Positions 10,541 to 20,175 of a DNA stretch of 32,866 nt are shown in pieces. The stretch spans positions 1 through 32,866 of the forward strand of contig JAUCBJ010008882.1 in assembly GCA_032718475.1 (NCBI GenBank), read 5' to 3'. The position numbers and the translations under genes were made by a program. How positions within the stretch are numbered: the stretch's first letter is position 1; each line of letters starts with the position of its first letter. Origin of the DNA: Nemertoderma westbladi. Its lineage: Eukaryota > Xenacoelomorpha > Nemertodermatida > Nemertodermatidae. The notes under the pieces were generated by a model that had not been told where the DNA came from, ran no database searches, and worked only from the letters and a program-made list of their open reading frames with translations.

Positions 10541-11025
10541 TGTTAGCACTTTATGCTTTCTGTTGGCCGGTATTATTCATTTCAGAAACTCATAATCTCC
10601 TCTTGTGATCTCGGCTTGATTAATAATCAATTTATTTCAATAAAAAAGGTTATAAAACGCTAACATATGTTCTGGCTTGCAATGCAATAATTATACAACA
10701 AAATTAGCCTTAAAGAGCTAACATTTAGAATATGTCTTATGGAGAAACTCTATAGTGCTAACAGTTAGCACTTTACCTTTTTCAATAATTCTGAATCTGG
10801 TCGCTAGGGGGCAGTTGTTAAAATTTGTTGCTATTTGACGTTTTTAATTTGTGCTTGCAAAGGGGTCAAACTGCTAACACTTCGAAATGAGCCAATCGGA
10901 ACCTGGAATTGTAGTCAACTTGTCTTAACAAATTTTTTTCAGGGAGTGTTAGCACTTTAGGTTAGCACTTTAAAACAGTTAGCACTTTACCATTGCAGGA
11001 CTGCTGTTTGTTAGCACTTTAGTAC
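10541..11025. repeat. Cluster of GTTAGCACTTTA motifs
   Basis: GTTAGCACTTTA or one-base variants occur at about 10542, 10764, 10948, 10961, 10978 and 11010. Degenerate forms on the opposite strand (GCTAAC) are scattered between them, and a smaller set lies at 8020-8250. The region also contains the right copy (10553-10640) of the repeat at 8628-8710. No coding potential is seen. Confidence 0.7.
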
Positions 11026-11158
11026 TTTTAAAAACAGTAGGTAGGCCTCCTCTAACTGAAACTACTTGAGTATAAATATAAACTATAACTACAGTAAAAT
11101 ATATGTGACTTAGAGGAAGTATGAGAAAGTTGGGGGAAAGTATCCTGCATATAATGAC

Positions 11159-11342
11159 AGGGGCGATATAAAGGACCGGGATGATAAAGACTCGGGGGCG
11201 ATAAAGACCCAGGGGCGATAAGTTCCTAAAAACTCAGAACAGAGGGGCGATAAGTTCCTAAAAACTCAGAACACGGGGGCGATAAGTTCCCAACAAAAAT
11301 GCAATTTATAGAGGCGATAAAGTTCCAGGGGCGATAAGGTCC
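11159..11342 (+). repeat. Phased GGGGCGATAA short tandem repeat
   Basis: The motif G(G)GGCGATAA(A/G) starts at about 11160, 11177, 11194, 11211, 11243, 11275, 11311 and 11328. The steps are 17, 17, 17, 32, 32, 36 and 17 bp, close to multiples of one 16-17 bp unit. It is usually followed by GTTCC or GACC. Two of the long steps share the insert CTAAAAACTCAGAACA. Confidence 0.88.
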
Positions 11343-13037
11343 TGCTTCGGTACTACTTTAGGTATGAATCAGATGATAATGTACCAGTACCTCAGGAAGA
11401 GATCCTATATCTCAAGCTGCATTAGCCTATCCCATTTGATTGCAGTTTTTGTTTGCGAGACAAGAGGGGGGTTTTGACGCCCACCTCCTGAAATTTTTTT
11501 TATTTTATAAAAAATGTTTTAAAAAAAACGTTTATGTGATAAAGGTACATTATACATAATATGTTGTTTTATTGCTAAATTTCTGTATTACTTAACAAGA
11601 TGTATAAAAGATAATATTAAATAATAATATATCTGGAACATTTTTATATACCAGCAAACATGTTCTAGAATTAATTCTAGAAACATGTTCTGGAGTAAAT
11701 TTTAAAAAATATCCAATTTGGTAGATAAATTTTCTAAATAAATTTTGTATTACTTGTATTGAAAAATAACTAGCTATATGTTCTAGAACATTATATTATT
11801 TGTATTATTTATGCTCTAGAATAGCGTATAATACATATAATATTACCGGTACATAAATAAAATAAAAAATAATAATGTTCTAAAACATATAGCTATTTTT
11901 TTTTTAATTTTAAAATAGCTAGTAAATTTAACAAATAATACAATTTGGTACCGGTAAATTTTTGAATAATAATATGAATAAATAAATTAGAACTACTAGA
12001 AAAACTAGAACTCTTCACTGTACTGTAGCCATGGTAACAATGCTTTATGATATAAAAATGCAGTTCTATACGGAACTGTTACCTTTAAAAATGTAATATA
12101 ATTGTAAAAATAATAGCTAACAGGTTGACGAACATACTAGCAAGTAAAAAAAAAATTATTTAGGTAATTTCCTATATTAGGTAACTGCAACAAGAAATAG
12201 ATAATAATACACTCTGTTATTAAGAGTAACCAAGACAGCACGAGCAATAAATAAATAGGTGTTTATTTACGGCTTGTTCATAGTCGAGCGTCATGCGAAG
12301 TAATCCAGAAAAATTAGATTATTAGTTCGTATATAAAAAAAATAACATTAAAAATTTTAAAAAATAACATTAATTTAACAAACAAACAACTACTACTAGC
12401 TAATGGAATATAGAATATCAACCAATGGTATTCTAGAATTCTTAAAACATTGGAAGTAATAAAAAACACTAATAAAAATAGCAAAAACTAGCGAATATAA
12501 AAATCTTCAAAGTGTTTGTAAATAATCTCGTGTAGGTTAGTTCAGTGGGATCACGTTTGAGTCTCACAATTCAATTCAATTCATTAGTTTAATTCAGATA
12601 AAATGACAATAAAAACAATTATAAAATGCACGTTATAGACACAAACGTATCACACAGATTACGACGGATTTAGGACACCTCCCCCCCCATTCGGGGGGGA
12701 AGTGTCCGGGGGGAAGTGACCGGGTGGGGGCGTTCCGGGCACCATTACGACAGATATAAGGTTTGAAGTAAAAGGTATGACAATATGTGACTGAACAAAA
12801 TATTTAAAATACATTTAAAATCCATAAAAGTCTGTTTGAGTCTGAGTACCGAAACTGAAATAAAATGTGACGTATTAAAATGGATAAAAAGAATATGCGT
12901 GGAACGAATGAGGAACGTAGGTCGTTAAAATAATTATTCCAACTCGGTGTGGTTAAATATTAAATTAAACAATACAAAAGTAATCACAAATATTCATTAC
13001 ACACAAACATTCATTTGTAAATAGGATCATAAACGTA
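11343..13037. other. AT-rich intergenic DNA with one G/C-rich hairpin
   Basis: No gene is seen. TGTTCTAGAACA-type palindromes occur at 11661, 11779 and nearby. At about 12678-12740 there is a C8 run, a short loop (ATT) and a G7 run that can form a hairpin. More G runs follow (GGGGGG, GGG, GGGGG, GGG) and could form a G-quadruplex on this strand. Confidence 0.5.
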
Positions 13038-13290
13038 TAGATTTGTCCTGTGGTGTCACGTTTGGTTTGCCCAACGCCGATACGTTTCTATGTCACATGA
13101 CTCATGTCATCGACCTCCTGCCCTCGCCAGCCCATAGATGCAACAGGATCGAAACGTAACTGCTAGGCTAACCAGTAGCTCCGACCAATCAGGGACGAGC
13201 TACAGCCAATCAGCTTTCAGAACGTTTCAATCCTGATTTGCATAATGTCTGGTTATAAAAGGGCCTGTTTTGTCACATTTCTCACCTTCT
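13038..13290 (+). promoter_or_regulatory. Promoter-like island: 2 CCAAT boxes, octamer, TATA box
   Basis: In order: an AP-1-like TGACTCA at 13098-13104, CCAAT at 13185-13189 and 13206-13210, ATTTGCAT (octamer) at 13236-13243, and TATAAAA at 13254-13260. Initiation would be expected near 13285, in a pyrimidine-rich stretch. Order and spacing resemble histone-type polymerase II promoters, where CCAAT, octamer and TATA lie in a row. Base composition is clearly less AT-rich than the flanks. The words TACGTTTC/GAAACGTA recur in both orientations (13080, 13152, 13222), as does the pair CAGGATYGAAACG and its inverse. Downstream there is only a 42-codon frame (ATG 13362, stop 13490) with no recognised domain, so the transcript is unknown. 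It could also be the LTR-like promoter of an unrecognised element. Confidence 0.45.
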
Positions 13291-13490
13291 TGCACCTTCA
13301 CCCTCTGCTTGCGTAAGCCCCTGACTTTTACAACAGTAAAAGTTTTTATATTTTTAGCGGCATGGTGGTAAGACCCGACGGAACAGGAGCCCCTCTCCCT
13401 CTCTCAACTCTGCGCCCTTCCTCACATGTTGGCCACGAGCTTTATAAGTACCAAGGGAAAGGAGTACGTTACAGTGGCCCGTTATTCTAA

Positions 13491-14315
13491 CCAAAACAAC
13501 AAACTAACTAACGGAAATTTCATACTTAACTCTAATTCGCCCTAGTTAGTAGCGTTACAAATGACAGTTAAACCGTGTAAGGGCAAACTGCAATGTACCT
13601 CTGTTTTTTACAACCAGTTAAACGCAAATTGAAAGCATCACTCAGTTTTACTAATGTTTTGCCAATTGAGAACTATCCCATTAAAACCGAGGAATTCTTC
13701 CTTCCTTGGTGAATATAACCGATGTAACCCACATATGAAAGTGGTCGGGTTAATGGGCGTTTATGTTGAGTGATCAGGAATTCCCTGGATATTAAAATAA
13801 AAAATCTCGTTAAATTCGTAAGAAATCATTAAAGTAAAAATAATGTATGTAAAATATTACACGTTACAATAACTGAAAGGAAAAATGAATATCTATGAAT
13901 GGTTATCGTCAGTATAACGGAAGTAAATACAATTGTCGAAGATCCCTGAACATTTAGAGTTCGCCTCACGGATATGATGAGTGTTCCTTTAATTGGTTGC
14001 TAGTAATAAAGTCCTCACTCTTTGAATGACTTATTATATTGTCTCATATATAACTTCCCTGATATAGGAATAGGGAGAGATAAGCCGATTATTTCGCGAG
14101 ACTGAATCGCAAAGGTTGAGGGAACCTCATTCCCTATAACATTGTTATGGCTTGCGCTATGTATGTCGGAAACGTTAGTAATAACTATTTAAGTGGTGGC
14201 AAAAAGTACACTTTTTTGTCGAGCGATATTATTTGACGAGCGAAGCGAGACAAATTAAGGCAGCAAGACAAAAAATGTTACTTTTTTCCATCACTTACAT
14301 TATTTTATATGGGCC
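13491..14315. other. Intergenic DNA, no gene
   Basis: Nothing coding was recognised. Near 14216-14252 the words TTTTTTGTCGAGCG and GACGAGCGAAGCGAG occur. A related GGCTTCGCCTCGGG palindrome-like word lies near 14774-14790. These look like repeat-derived words. Confidence 0.45.
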
Positions 14316-14480
14316 TATTTCAGCATAAATATCGTCCATCGAAGCTTCTTCCATTGTGTAAAATGGGCATTACTACACCTTGGGTACTTTGACCAATTTT
14401 TTCCATAAGAAAAAGGCTTTTATCATGAGGTTTTTTTCTAGAACAAATATTTGACCTTCTGACAGTAGGATGGTAATGTT
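14316..14480 (-). repeat. Inverted partner of the 5620-6020 repeat
   Basis: 14316-14390 is the reverse complement of about 5620-5690 (TACCCAAGGTGTAGTAATG and the following segment with GAAGCTTCGATGGACGATAT). 14395-14480 then matches 5945-6020 and 6106-6180 in forward orientation. The joined order differs from the 5.6 kb locus, so the family is structurally shuffled. Confidence 0.7.
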
Positions 14481-16026
14481 CTAGAAACAATTGTTTTCTA
14501 GAACAAAAATATTTATCAAAATTGATAACTAACACGATGTTCTTATAACATTTATAAAAAAAGTAGAAAAAGGTAGCTAGTATAAAAAAAAATGTGTTCT
14601 AGAACAAAATTAATGTGTTCTAGAACAAAAATATTACAATAAAAATATAACATACAATAATTAATATACAGTAAAATACATATAAGATAATATATAATAA
14701 AAAAAGTGTTCTTATTTTGTCAAACTTGTTAACGACTTTGACAAAAAAGTGACCCTTGGAGTAAAGATAAACCCTCGGCTTCGCCTCGGGTATATCTTTA
14801 CTTATCTACACTCTCACCTTTAATCTATATAACTGGTAAGAAAACTTCAAAAAAAACCTGGTAATAATAACTACAGTATATACGTCATTGTTCATAAAAT
14901 AGCACATTATAACGTTACGGCTGTATCGGATCTAGAAAACAGGTGGCAAAAGTATGCTTTCCTGCATGAAGGTTAGAGTTAGACTAAATACAACAGTAGA
15001 AATATGCAGTTTTTAATTGTCTCTCTAATGGTGTATCCATGGAAAAGCCTAACCCAATCGTTCTCCTTTAAATTGCACTGATTCACCCCTCCTTGTGGTT
15101 CAACCCTCCCTGCCCTCCCATAATTTGTCTCTGAATGAGATTTTTCAGACGAAAAATATTACTCCTCTGCAATTTCTTAACCTTTTTTTGTGATTTTTTA
15201 CTTTTATGAAAGGAAATTTAATAAATTTAATAATTTTTACAAATTTTGATTTTTTTTACATTATTGCCAATTATCAGAAATATAAAATAAAAATAAAAAA
15301 AGTGGTCGAAGAATATGATAAAAATTAACATGCTGATTCCGAAAAATAAAAATGGAAAATATCGGAGGAGTAGTATTCTTAGCGAAGTTTCTTAAATCTT
15401 ACACCATCCTCTAGGGGGCGCCAAAAAAATTTCTTTCACATTTTTATTTACTTTAGATAATTCTCATTTCGATGGTATATCGTTTTCTGCGCATTTTTCA
15501 AATCATATTGAAGATATAAACTAATTAAAAAAACACCAGGGGGATGTTATCACCGGTTGACCGGTTATCACAGTTTGATATGATATATATTGTATCAAAA
15601 GTTATATTTGTTTTTCAAATTTTAATTTCACTCAACCCGGTTCAAAATATCATAGATTAACAACTATTTAGGTCAATAAAAACAATCGTGCCGAAATAAA
15701 ATCACTAAGACAAAAAGTTTAATTTTAAAAAGATTAAATATAAATTGCATTTCAGACAACAGACCTTGATAAATTATATTGTATTGAATAAGTTATTCGG
15801 GTATAAATTGCACTAAATATACAAACCCGTGGAGAACTTGTTGAGCTCACCAAAATATGTATATACAGTATATATAATTAAGCCTGCAATATTAATTTAA
15901 CTATAATGTCCTAACTATAATTGCCTAACTATAATTGCTTAATAATACTTATATGAAGAATAATCAAAAATGTTTATTTGTTGCAAACGCAAATACGGAA
16001 TAAGTTTAATAAGTATAAGTTTGATT
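14481..16026. other. AT-rich intergenic DNA, no gene
   Basis: No coding signal. Three TTCTAGAA palindromes lie at 14494-14626. A CTCTAGGGGGCGCC word lies at 15409-15422 and a CCGGTTGACCGGTTA direct repeat near 15553-15567. The right end includes the 3' side of the minus-strand LINE relic at 16029-16260. Confidence 0.5.
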
Positions 16027-16028
16027 AA

Positions 16029-16260
16029 CTATTCGGTATATCCTGGGCTGCATGGTTTGTCTGGAATGTTGCCCAAAAGTGTGTCTAAATGAGCCTTAAA
16101 GTTATCGAGGGAACAATCAGACATATTGCGTGAGAATTTAGGTAAAGCGTTGAATGATTTCGGCCCCACAACTTCATTTTCTAGCCGGAACCCCTTTTTT
16201 AAGGGACGGAGACAGAGGCACACAGAAACGGCCCCTACGGTTATTATAAGTTGTTTTTAT
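16029..16260 (-). pseudogene. LINE ORF C-terminal relic (CR1-like tail)
   Basis: Minus-strand translation gives VVGPKSFNALPKFSRNMSD followed by a segment ending in IPDKPCSPGYT. This is the recognisable C-terminal end of CR1/L2-like LINE proteins (pattern GPxxFNSLPxxxRN...FKxxLDxxLxxIPDxPxxPGYT). Farther upstream on the minus strand, RRGRFCVPLS lies in another frame, so there is at least one frameshift near 16195-16205. Only the tail survives. It is not related to copies A to C. Confidence 0.72.
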
Positions 16261-17079
16261 TTTATGATAAATTTACCACGCTGAGAGAAAAATTGTAAAA
16301 TAAATACATAATAAAAGATATATGTTCTGTAAGATTCGTTATATTATGTAAATTATACAGTTAAAATTAAAAATAAAATATTATAAAGTACATTTGTGGT
16401 GGATATTAAAAACCGCGTCGTTCATATAAAATTAGCGGACTAAATTGCGAAATACTAAATTGCGGAGCCTTACTGATTTGCGTAGTTCCACTTTAGAGCA
16501 AAGAATCAATTTTAAGTGAGATGTATTTCAGGGAGCCTTGAAACAATATCATGTTAATGCCAATGGGTTATTGCGAATCTTAACGACCATTAACAATTCC
16601 AACCTATTGATGAGTGATTGTTGGGCTACAAATTACTGTTAAACACAGAAGCTTCAATAACGATAAATGTAGAAGGGCGCCCAATGAATGTCTAGATTAA
16701 ATACGACGTATATACAACCCTGAGACAAACAAACATTAGGTTATCAATTTGGCAATTTATCATTATTTATTCTATGTCTTATAATTATTCTAACTGGACA
16801 CAAACACTAGAGATGCTAAGCCGCCTTCATTGCTTAAGTACAAATTACAATTAGAATTAACAAAATTGAACATTGCATACCATCATCACCAAGAAGATAA
16901 ATAATTTAAATAATATAATGTAATGTCCAAACCCCAAAGTTTATATTTAACATATCGTCATATTATTATCTTATCATATCATATTACAGAGGCCAGGCAA
17001 TCTACCCTACCTCTTCGTTCAAATGTAGCCAGCACTATAGTAGCCGGTATATAATAGTCAGCACTTGTACGCAATAATG
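16261..17079. other. AT-rich intergenic DNA, no gene
   Basis: No coding frame, repeat family or RNA gene was recognised. Confidence 0.45.
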
Positions 17080-17470
17080 CCCTGCAAAGCTGTGGAGTGA
17101 AATCATCAGTTCAACAGTCAAGCTTGAGGTACTAATGCGACACCTCCAATGTTGTATAGTGTATTTTTGGAGATGTGTTCATTTTACTTGACACAATGAA
17201 CACGGCGTAGTATTCTTAGGTATGTACCATGAAGAAATTTCATGTCCTTATAAGTTCTGAATAATTGAACCTTTTAAGTTTCTGACATATACTCTGTGAC
17301 TCCAAAGTCCTGGACAACCCATTGAATCTTGCCCATGCCTTCCCTTTACGTATTCGAAGATCTTCTACTGAATTCCGGATCCATGAACGCTAGGTGCTTG
17401 AGTCACCCACATGCTCAAGAACACTGTAAAAACTTTGAGCTTCTAGGAGTTACCCAAAAGACCTAGAAGC
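17080..17470 (-). pseudogene. Old diverged relic of the copy A/B LINE family
   Basis: Aligns by eye with copy B 8880-9290 in the same orientation: ATGCCCTGCAAAGC, GACACCTCCAATGTTGTATA, ACTTGACACAATGAACACGG and CCCATGCCTTCCCTTTACGT all have close counterparts. It covers the thumb and C-terminal part of the reverse transcriptase. Many substitutions and indels destroy every reading frame, so it is much older than copies A and C. Confidence 0.75.
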
Positions 17471-17751
17471 GGCCTACGCCAATGAGCTGACCGCACACAT
17501 TAACTCTTCTTCTCCATTGGGAGTTTACTCCACTGTCGCCCTACTATCTTCAGCTTCTTCAGATTAGTAAACTGGGTTTTCTGAAAACCATGGAATGCTA
17601 GATTGACAAACCGTAAACTAGCTATCAGCTGACTGCATGCAAGTCAGGGTCATAAATAAATTTATATTTCATTTGCTATACCTAATGGAAAAGTTGTTAG
17701 TTTTATCACATTGTCATTAAATTTTCATATTTTCATCTTTTTATTAAACTA

Positions 17752-17979
17752 AAGGCCATGATACACCACAGGAGCGCGGCGGCGCGGCGAGCGGCCGCGG
17801 CAAGCGCCCACTTTTTAAAAATAGAACACATTATTTTCTATGGGTGATGATACACCACAAATGGCTGCTGCCGCTCGCCGCTCCTATAGTGTATCATACT
17901 AAAAGTCGCCGCTCACATCGGCCGCTCGCCGCGGCCGCCCACCGCTGCCGCTCGCCGCTCCTGTGGTGTATCAGGCCTT
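17752..17979. mobile_element. GC-rich 228-bp palindromic element with nested inverted repeats
   Basis: The outer ends AAGGCC(A)TGATACACCACAGGAGCG (left, 17752) and its inverse (right, to 17979) form terminal inverted repeats. Next to them are GC-rich arms built from CGGCGAGCGGC / GCCGCTCGCCG words. Inside lies a second smaller pair: GATACACCACA at 17849-17859 and TATAGTGTATC near 17885-17895. It is strongly CpG-rich against very AT-rich flanks. No protein is encoded, so it is non-autonomous. No target duplication was identified, so the superfamily is open. Confidence 0.8.
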
Positions 17980-18057
17980 AACATTTCATGGTTGTCTGAT
18001 CACTATTAATTAAACATTGAAAATGAAATTAATAAACTATTTTATTCCAAAATTGTA

Positions 18058-18210
18058 ACATTACTCAACGCCGTTAGTATTAACAGCTAGTTGTTATTTA
18101 GCACTTTACAACTTTAGAAGACATTACAGCATTGTATTGGCCTGTACATTTAGTATTGTATTTGGTGTTATTGTTTACGTGGTAACCCATGACGGCGTTA
18201 AGTAATGTCC
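18058..18210. mobile_element. About 150-bp MITE-like element, ACATTACTCAACGCCGT ends
   Basis: The left end ACATTACTCAACGCCGTTA (18058-18076) is inverted at 18190-18208 (GACGGCGTTAAGTAATGT). The same left-end word with the following AGTATTAAC and GTTGTTAT recurs at 27398-27440. The interior has no coding potential. Confidence 0.65.
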
Positions 18211-18258
18211 ACTAAGGGGACATTACTTAACGCCGTAATTGTATACCACGTAAACAAT
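18170..18258. repeat. Near-perfect 89-bp hairpin
   Basis: The outer arms ATTGTTTACGTGGTA (18170-18184) and TACCACGTAAACAAT (18244-18258) pair. The inner arms ACGGCGTTAAGTAATGTCC (18192-18210) and its perfect complement (18218-18236) pair around a 7-nt loop. Only the 7-nt segments between inner and outer arms fail to match. It looks like the ends of two copies of the 150-bp element fused head to head. Confidence 0.88.
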
Positions 18259-18635
18259 AGGTGGAAATTTGCCTGACAGCCAGATAGGCCAACTGCATTA
18301 CCTACCGGTAGGCGGGGTATAGCTATTAATAACCAGTAGGGCCTAGCTATATTATTATAACATGGCTCCAAACACCACCATAAATATAAGCTAACTTTTT
18401 TATAACATAATTTATGTCATTTTTACATTTATTTATACATCAACTAAAATAATTTGTGCAGTTTGTATGACTTATAATGTATATGTACAATCATTTCGTA
18501 ATGTTAAAATTTTGGAATAAAACTAGATACATACTTGTTGCAAAGTACTTTAGTGTTCTGTAAAGTGCTACTTTACACACAAGTATGTAAATAGTTATTA
18601 CTCGAAATTTTAAATATTACATAACTATAAATAAC
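18259..18635. other. AT-rich intergenic DNA, no gene
   Basis: No coding or RNA signal was recognised. Confidence 0.45.
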
Positions 18636-18639
18636 ATTT

Positions 18640-18735
18640 TTCACCTGTACTCGAACCATATTTGCATTATAAGATTTCGCCAGGTCACGAGATACACAAT
18701 ACCTTCATGCACTTAACCATTGTGCGGAAATAATA
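18640..18735 (-). repeat. tRNA-like (SINE head) sequence
   Basis: On the minus strand GCACAATGGTTAAGTGC (about 18711-18727) resembles a D-arm/box A, and GGTTCGAGTAC (18648-18658) matches box B of RNA polymerase III promoters. The spacing is longer than in a true tRNA. It is therefore read as a degenerate tRNA-derived SINE or tRNA pseudogene, not a functional tRNA. Confidence 0.35.
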
Positions 18736-18740
18736 TGAAG

Positions 18741-19554
18741 ATAGTATTCACCAACAAACTGGGCTATGTTTCTCTATGCAACAAACTGCAACATGTCATA
18801 ATAAGTATAATAAAATAACTTCCCCCAAAACACCATTTTATTTTTAAATTGAATATTATTTTCACACCGTTAGTATACTAGTTTAATTTAATAAGAGGCA
18901 TTAAGAATATTCCTAAAGAAATATTGGTAAAAACAAATTGCAATATTAATTAATTTATTTAATATAATAATAAATGTAAGAACTATGTTTAATTCGAGTT
19001 CCACGTCCTTGAATGCGCCGTCGTAGTTTTCCGGTATTCATAACAACAAGCATCTCAATTTGACTCCATCCGTTTACCATTTGATCTGGCGTTCTTTGCG
19101 TGTATATACACGTATTTACAAGATAATTGGTAATTAAATCATTTAAATATTGCGTATTTAGGAATGTATTCCTCTATCTCCGTTAAGCTCACCTCACCGT
19201 TAGATCAAGGGCTACCGTACACCATCCACCTCCACCCGCATCACAATTATTTTCAACTATCTAGTTTTAAAGTTATTTGGAAAATAGGATCTAGAATAAA
19301 TAATATTTATTCTATATTAATATTCTATTTTTTTTAAATATATATTCTCACCATTTTAAAAGGTACCGGTATAATAATATTTTTTTATATATTTTAGAAA
19401 AACGTTATTTTAAAAAAGCGTTCTAGAACTATTTTTATAAATAATAAGAAACATGTTCCATATCAATATCAACTACCAGTCTATGCTTTCAAAAATTTCT
19501 GAAATAAAAAAAATTACTCTAGAACGTTCTATTACAATTCTATGGCAATCTAAT
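18741..19554. other. AT-rich intergenic DNA, no gene
   Basis: No coding signal. TTCTAGAAC-type words occur at 19420 and 19518. Confidence 0.45.
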
Positions 19555-19806
19555 GATATTATAATATGAGTATGTTCATAAATAATTGAAAAAAAATGAG
19601 GAAAGCACGTGACCGGGGGTTGAACCAGTCTAAACGCGTTTCGGAGAAATGAACTAAATAATAATGCAAGTGTCAGGGGAGTATGCCTGAACTGGTTAGC
19701 GATGTAGCCTAGCAGGCCGAAAAGCGTATAGTGCTGGTTCAACCCCCGGTGACGTACTTCCTAATTTTTTCCCTTTCTGAACATATTCCTATTAAAATAT
19801 CATATA
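19555..19806. repeat. Head-to-head pair of tRNA-like SINE copies (fold-back)
   Basis: The right copy (plus strand) has a box A-like TGCCTGAACTGG at 19684-19695 and a box B match GGTTCAACCCC at 19736-19746. A tail ACTTCCTAATTTTTT... runs to about 19806. The left copy is on the minus strand: box B complement near 19616-19626, with the same tail running down to 19555. The arms (about 73 nt) are imperfect inverted repeats, and similarity extends inward to CCGAAA-GCGT. The spacing of A to B boxes (52 nt) is longer than in class I tRNAs. It is interpreted as two copies of one tRNA-derived SINE meeting in opposite orientation, or one fold-back element. Confidence 0.55.
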
Positions 19807-20175
19807 TTCGAGTTGCATTATCAGTTCAACTCCAATTCATTTATATAATATTCCTACAACGTGAACAACATAAGAACAGCACCTTAACACCGTTCAATAT
19901 CATTGCAAATTACATTGTAATAATTCAATAACTAGATTTGTGGTGAAAATAATATAAAGGTTTTGAGAATAATGTGAAAGGTGTGAGAATAATATAGTTG
20001 ATTGTTCTACGCCTTCTCTATTGAAGGAGTTCACATAATGTTAAATTTAAAAATAAAATAGGTTTAATGGGAGACGAATACATTTGTGATTCTACTAACT
20101 AATAATGAGTAAAGTAAATAAAACAATATAATATTGACTTTAGGGAAAACATAATATAAAACAGAGTATATAAAG
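19807..20175. other. 3' flank of receptor 2, no gene
   Basis: AT-rich, with no gene or repeat family recognised beyond short GAGAATAAT-type words near 19970-19995. Confidence 0.45.

Noticed and set aside
13313-13357. Possible 45-bp intron (GTAAG to TTTTTAG) before the ATG at 13362
   Set aside because: Too short for most metazoan introns, and no transcript evidence can be seen in sequence; mentioned only as part of the promoter island.
19473-19931. Two opposed frames sharing LVQPPVT segments
   Set aside because: The shared peptide comes from the inverted SINE-like arms read on both strands; there is no protein family.
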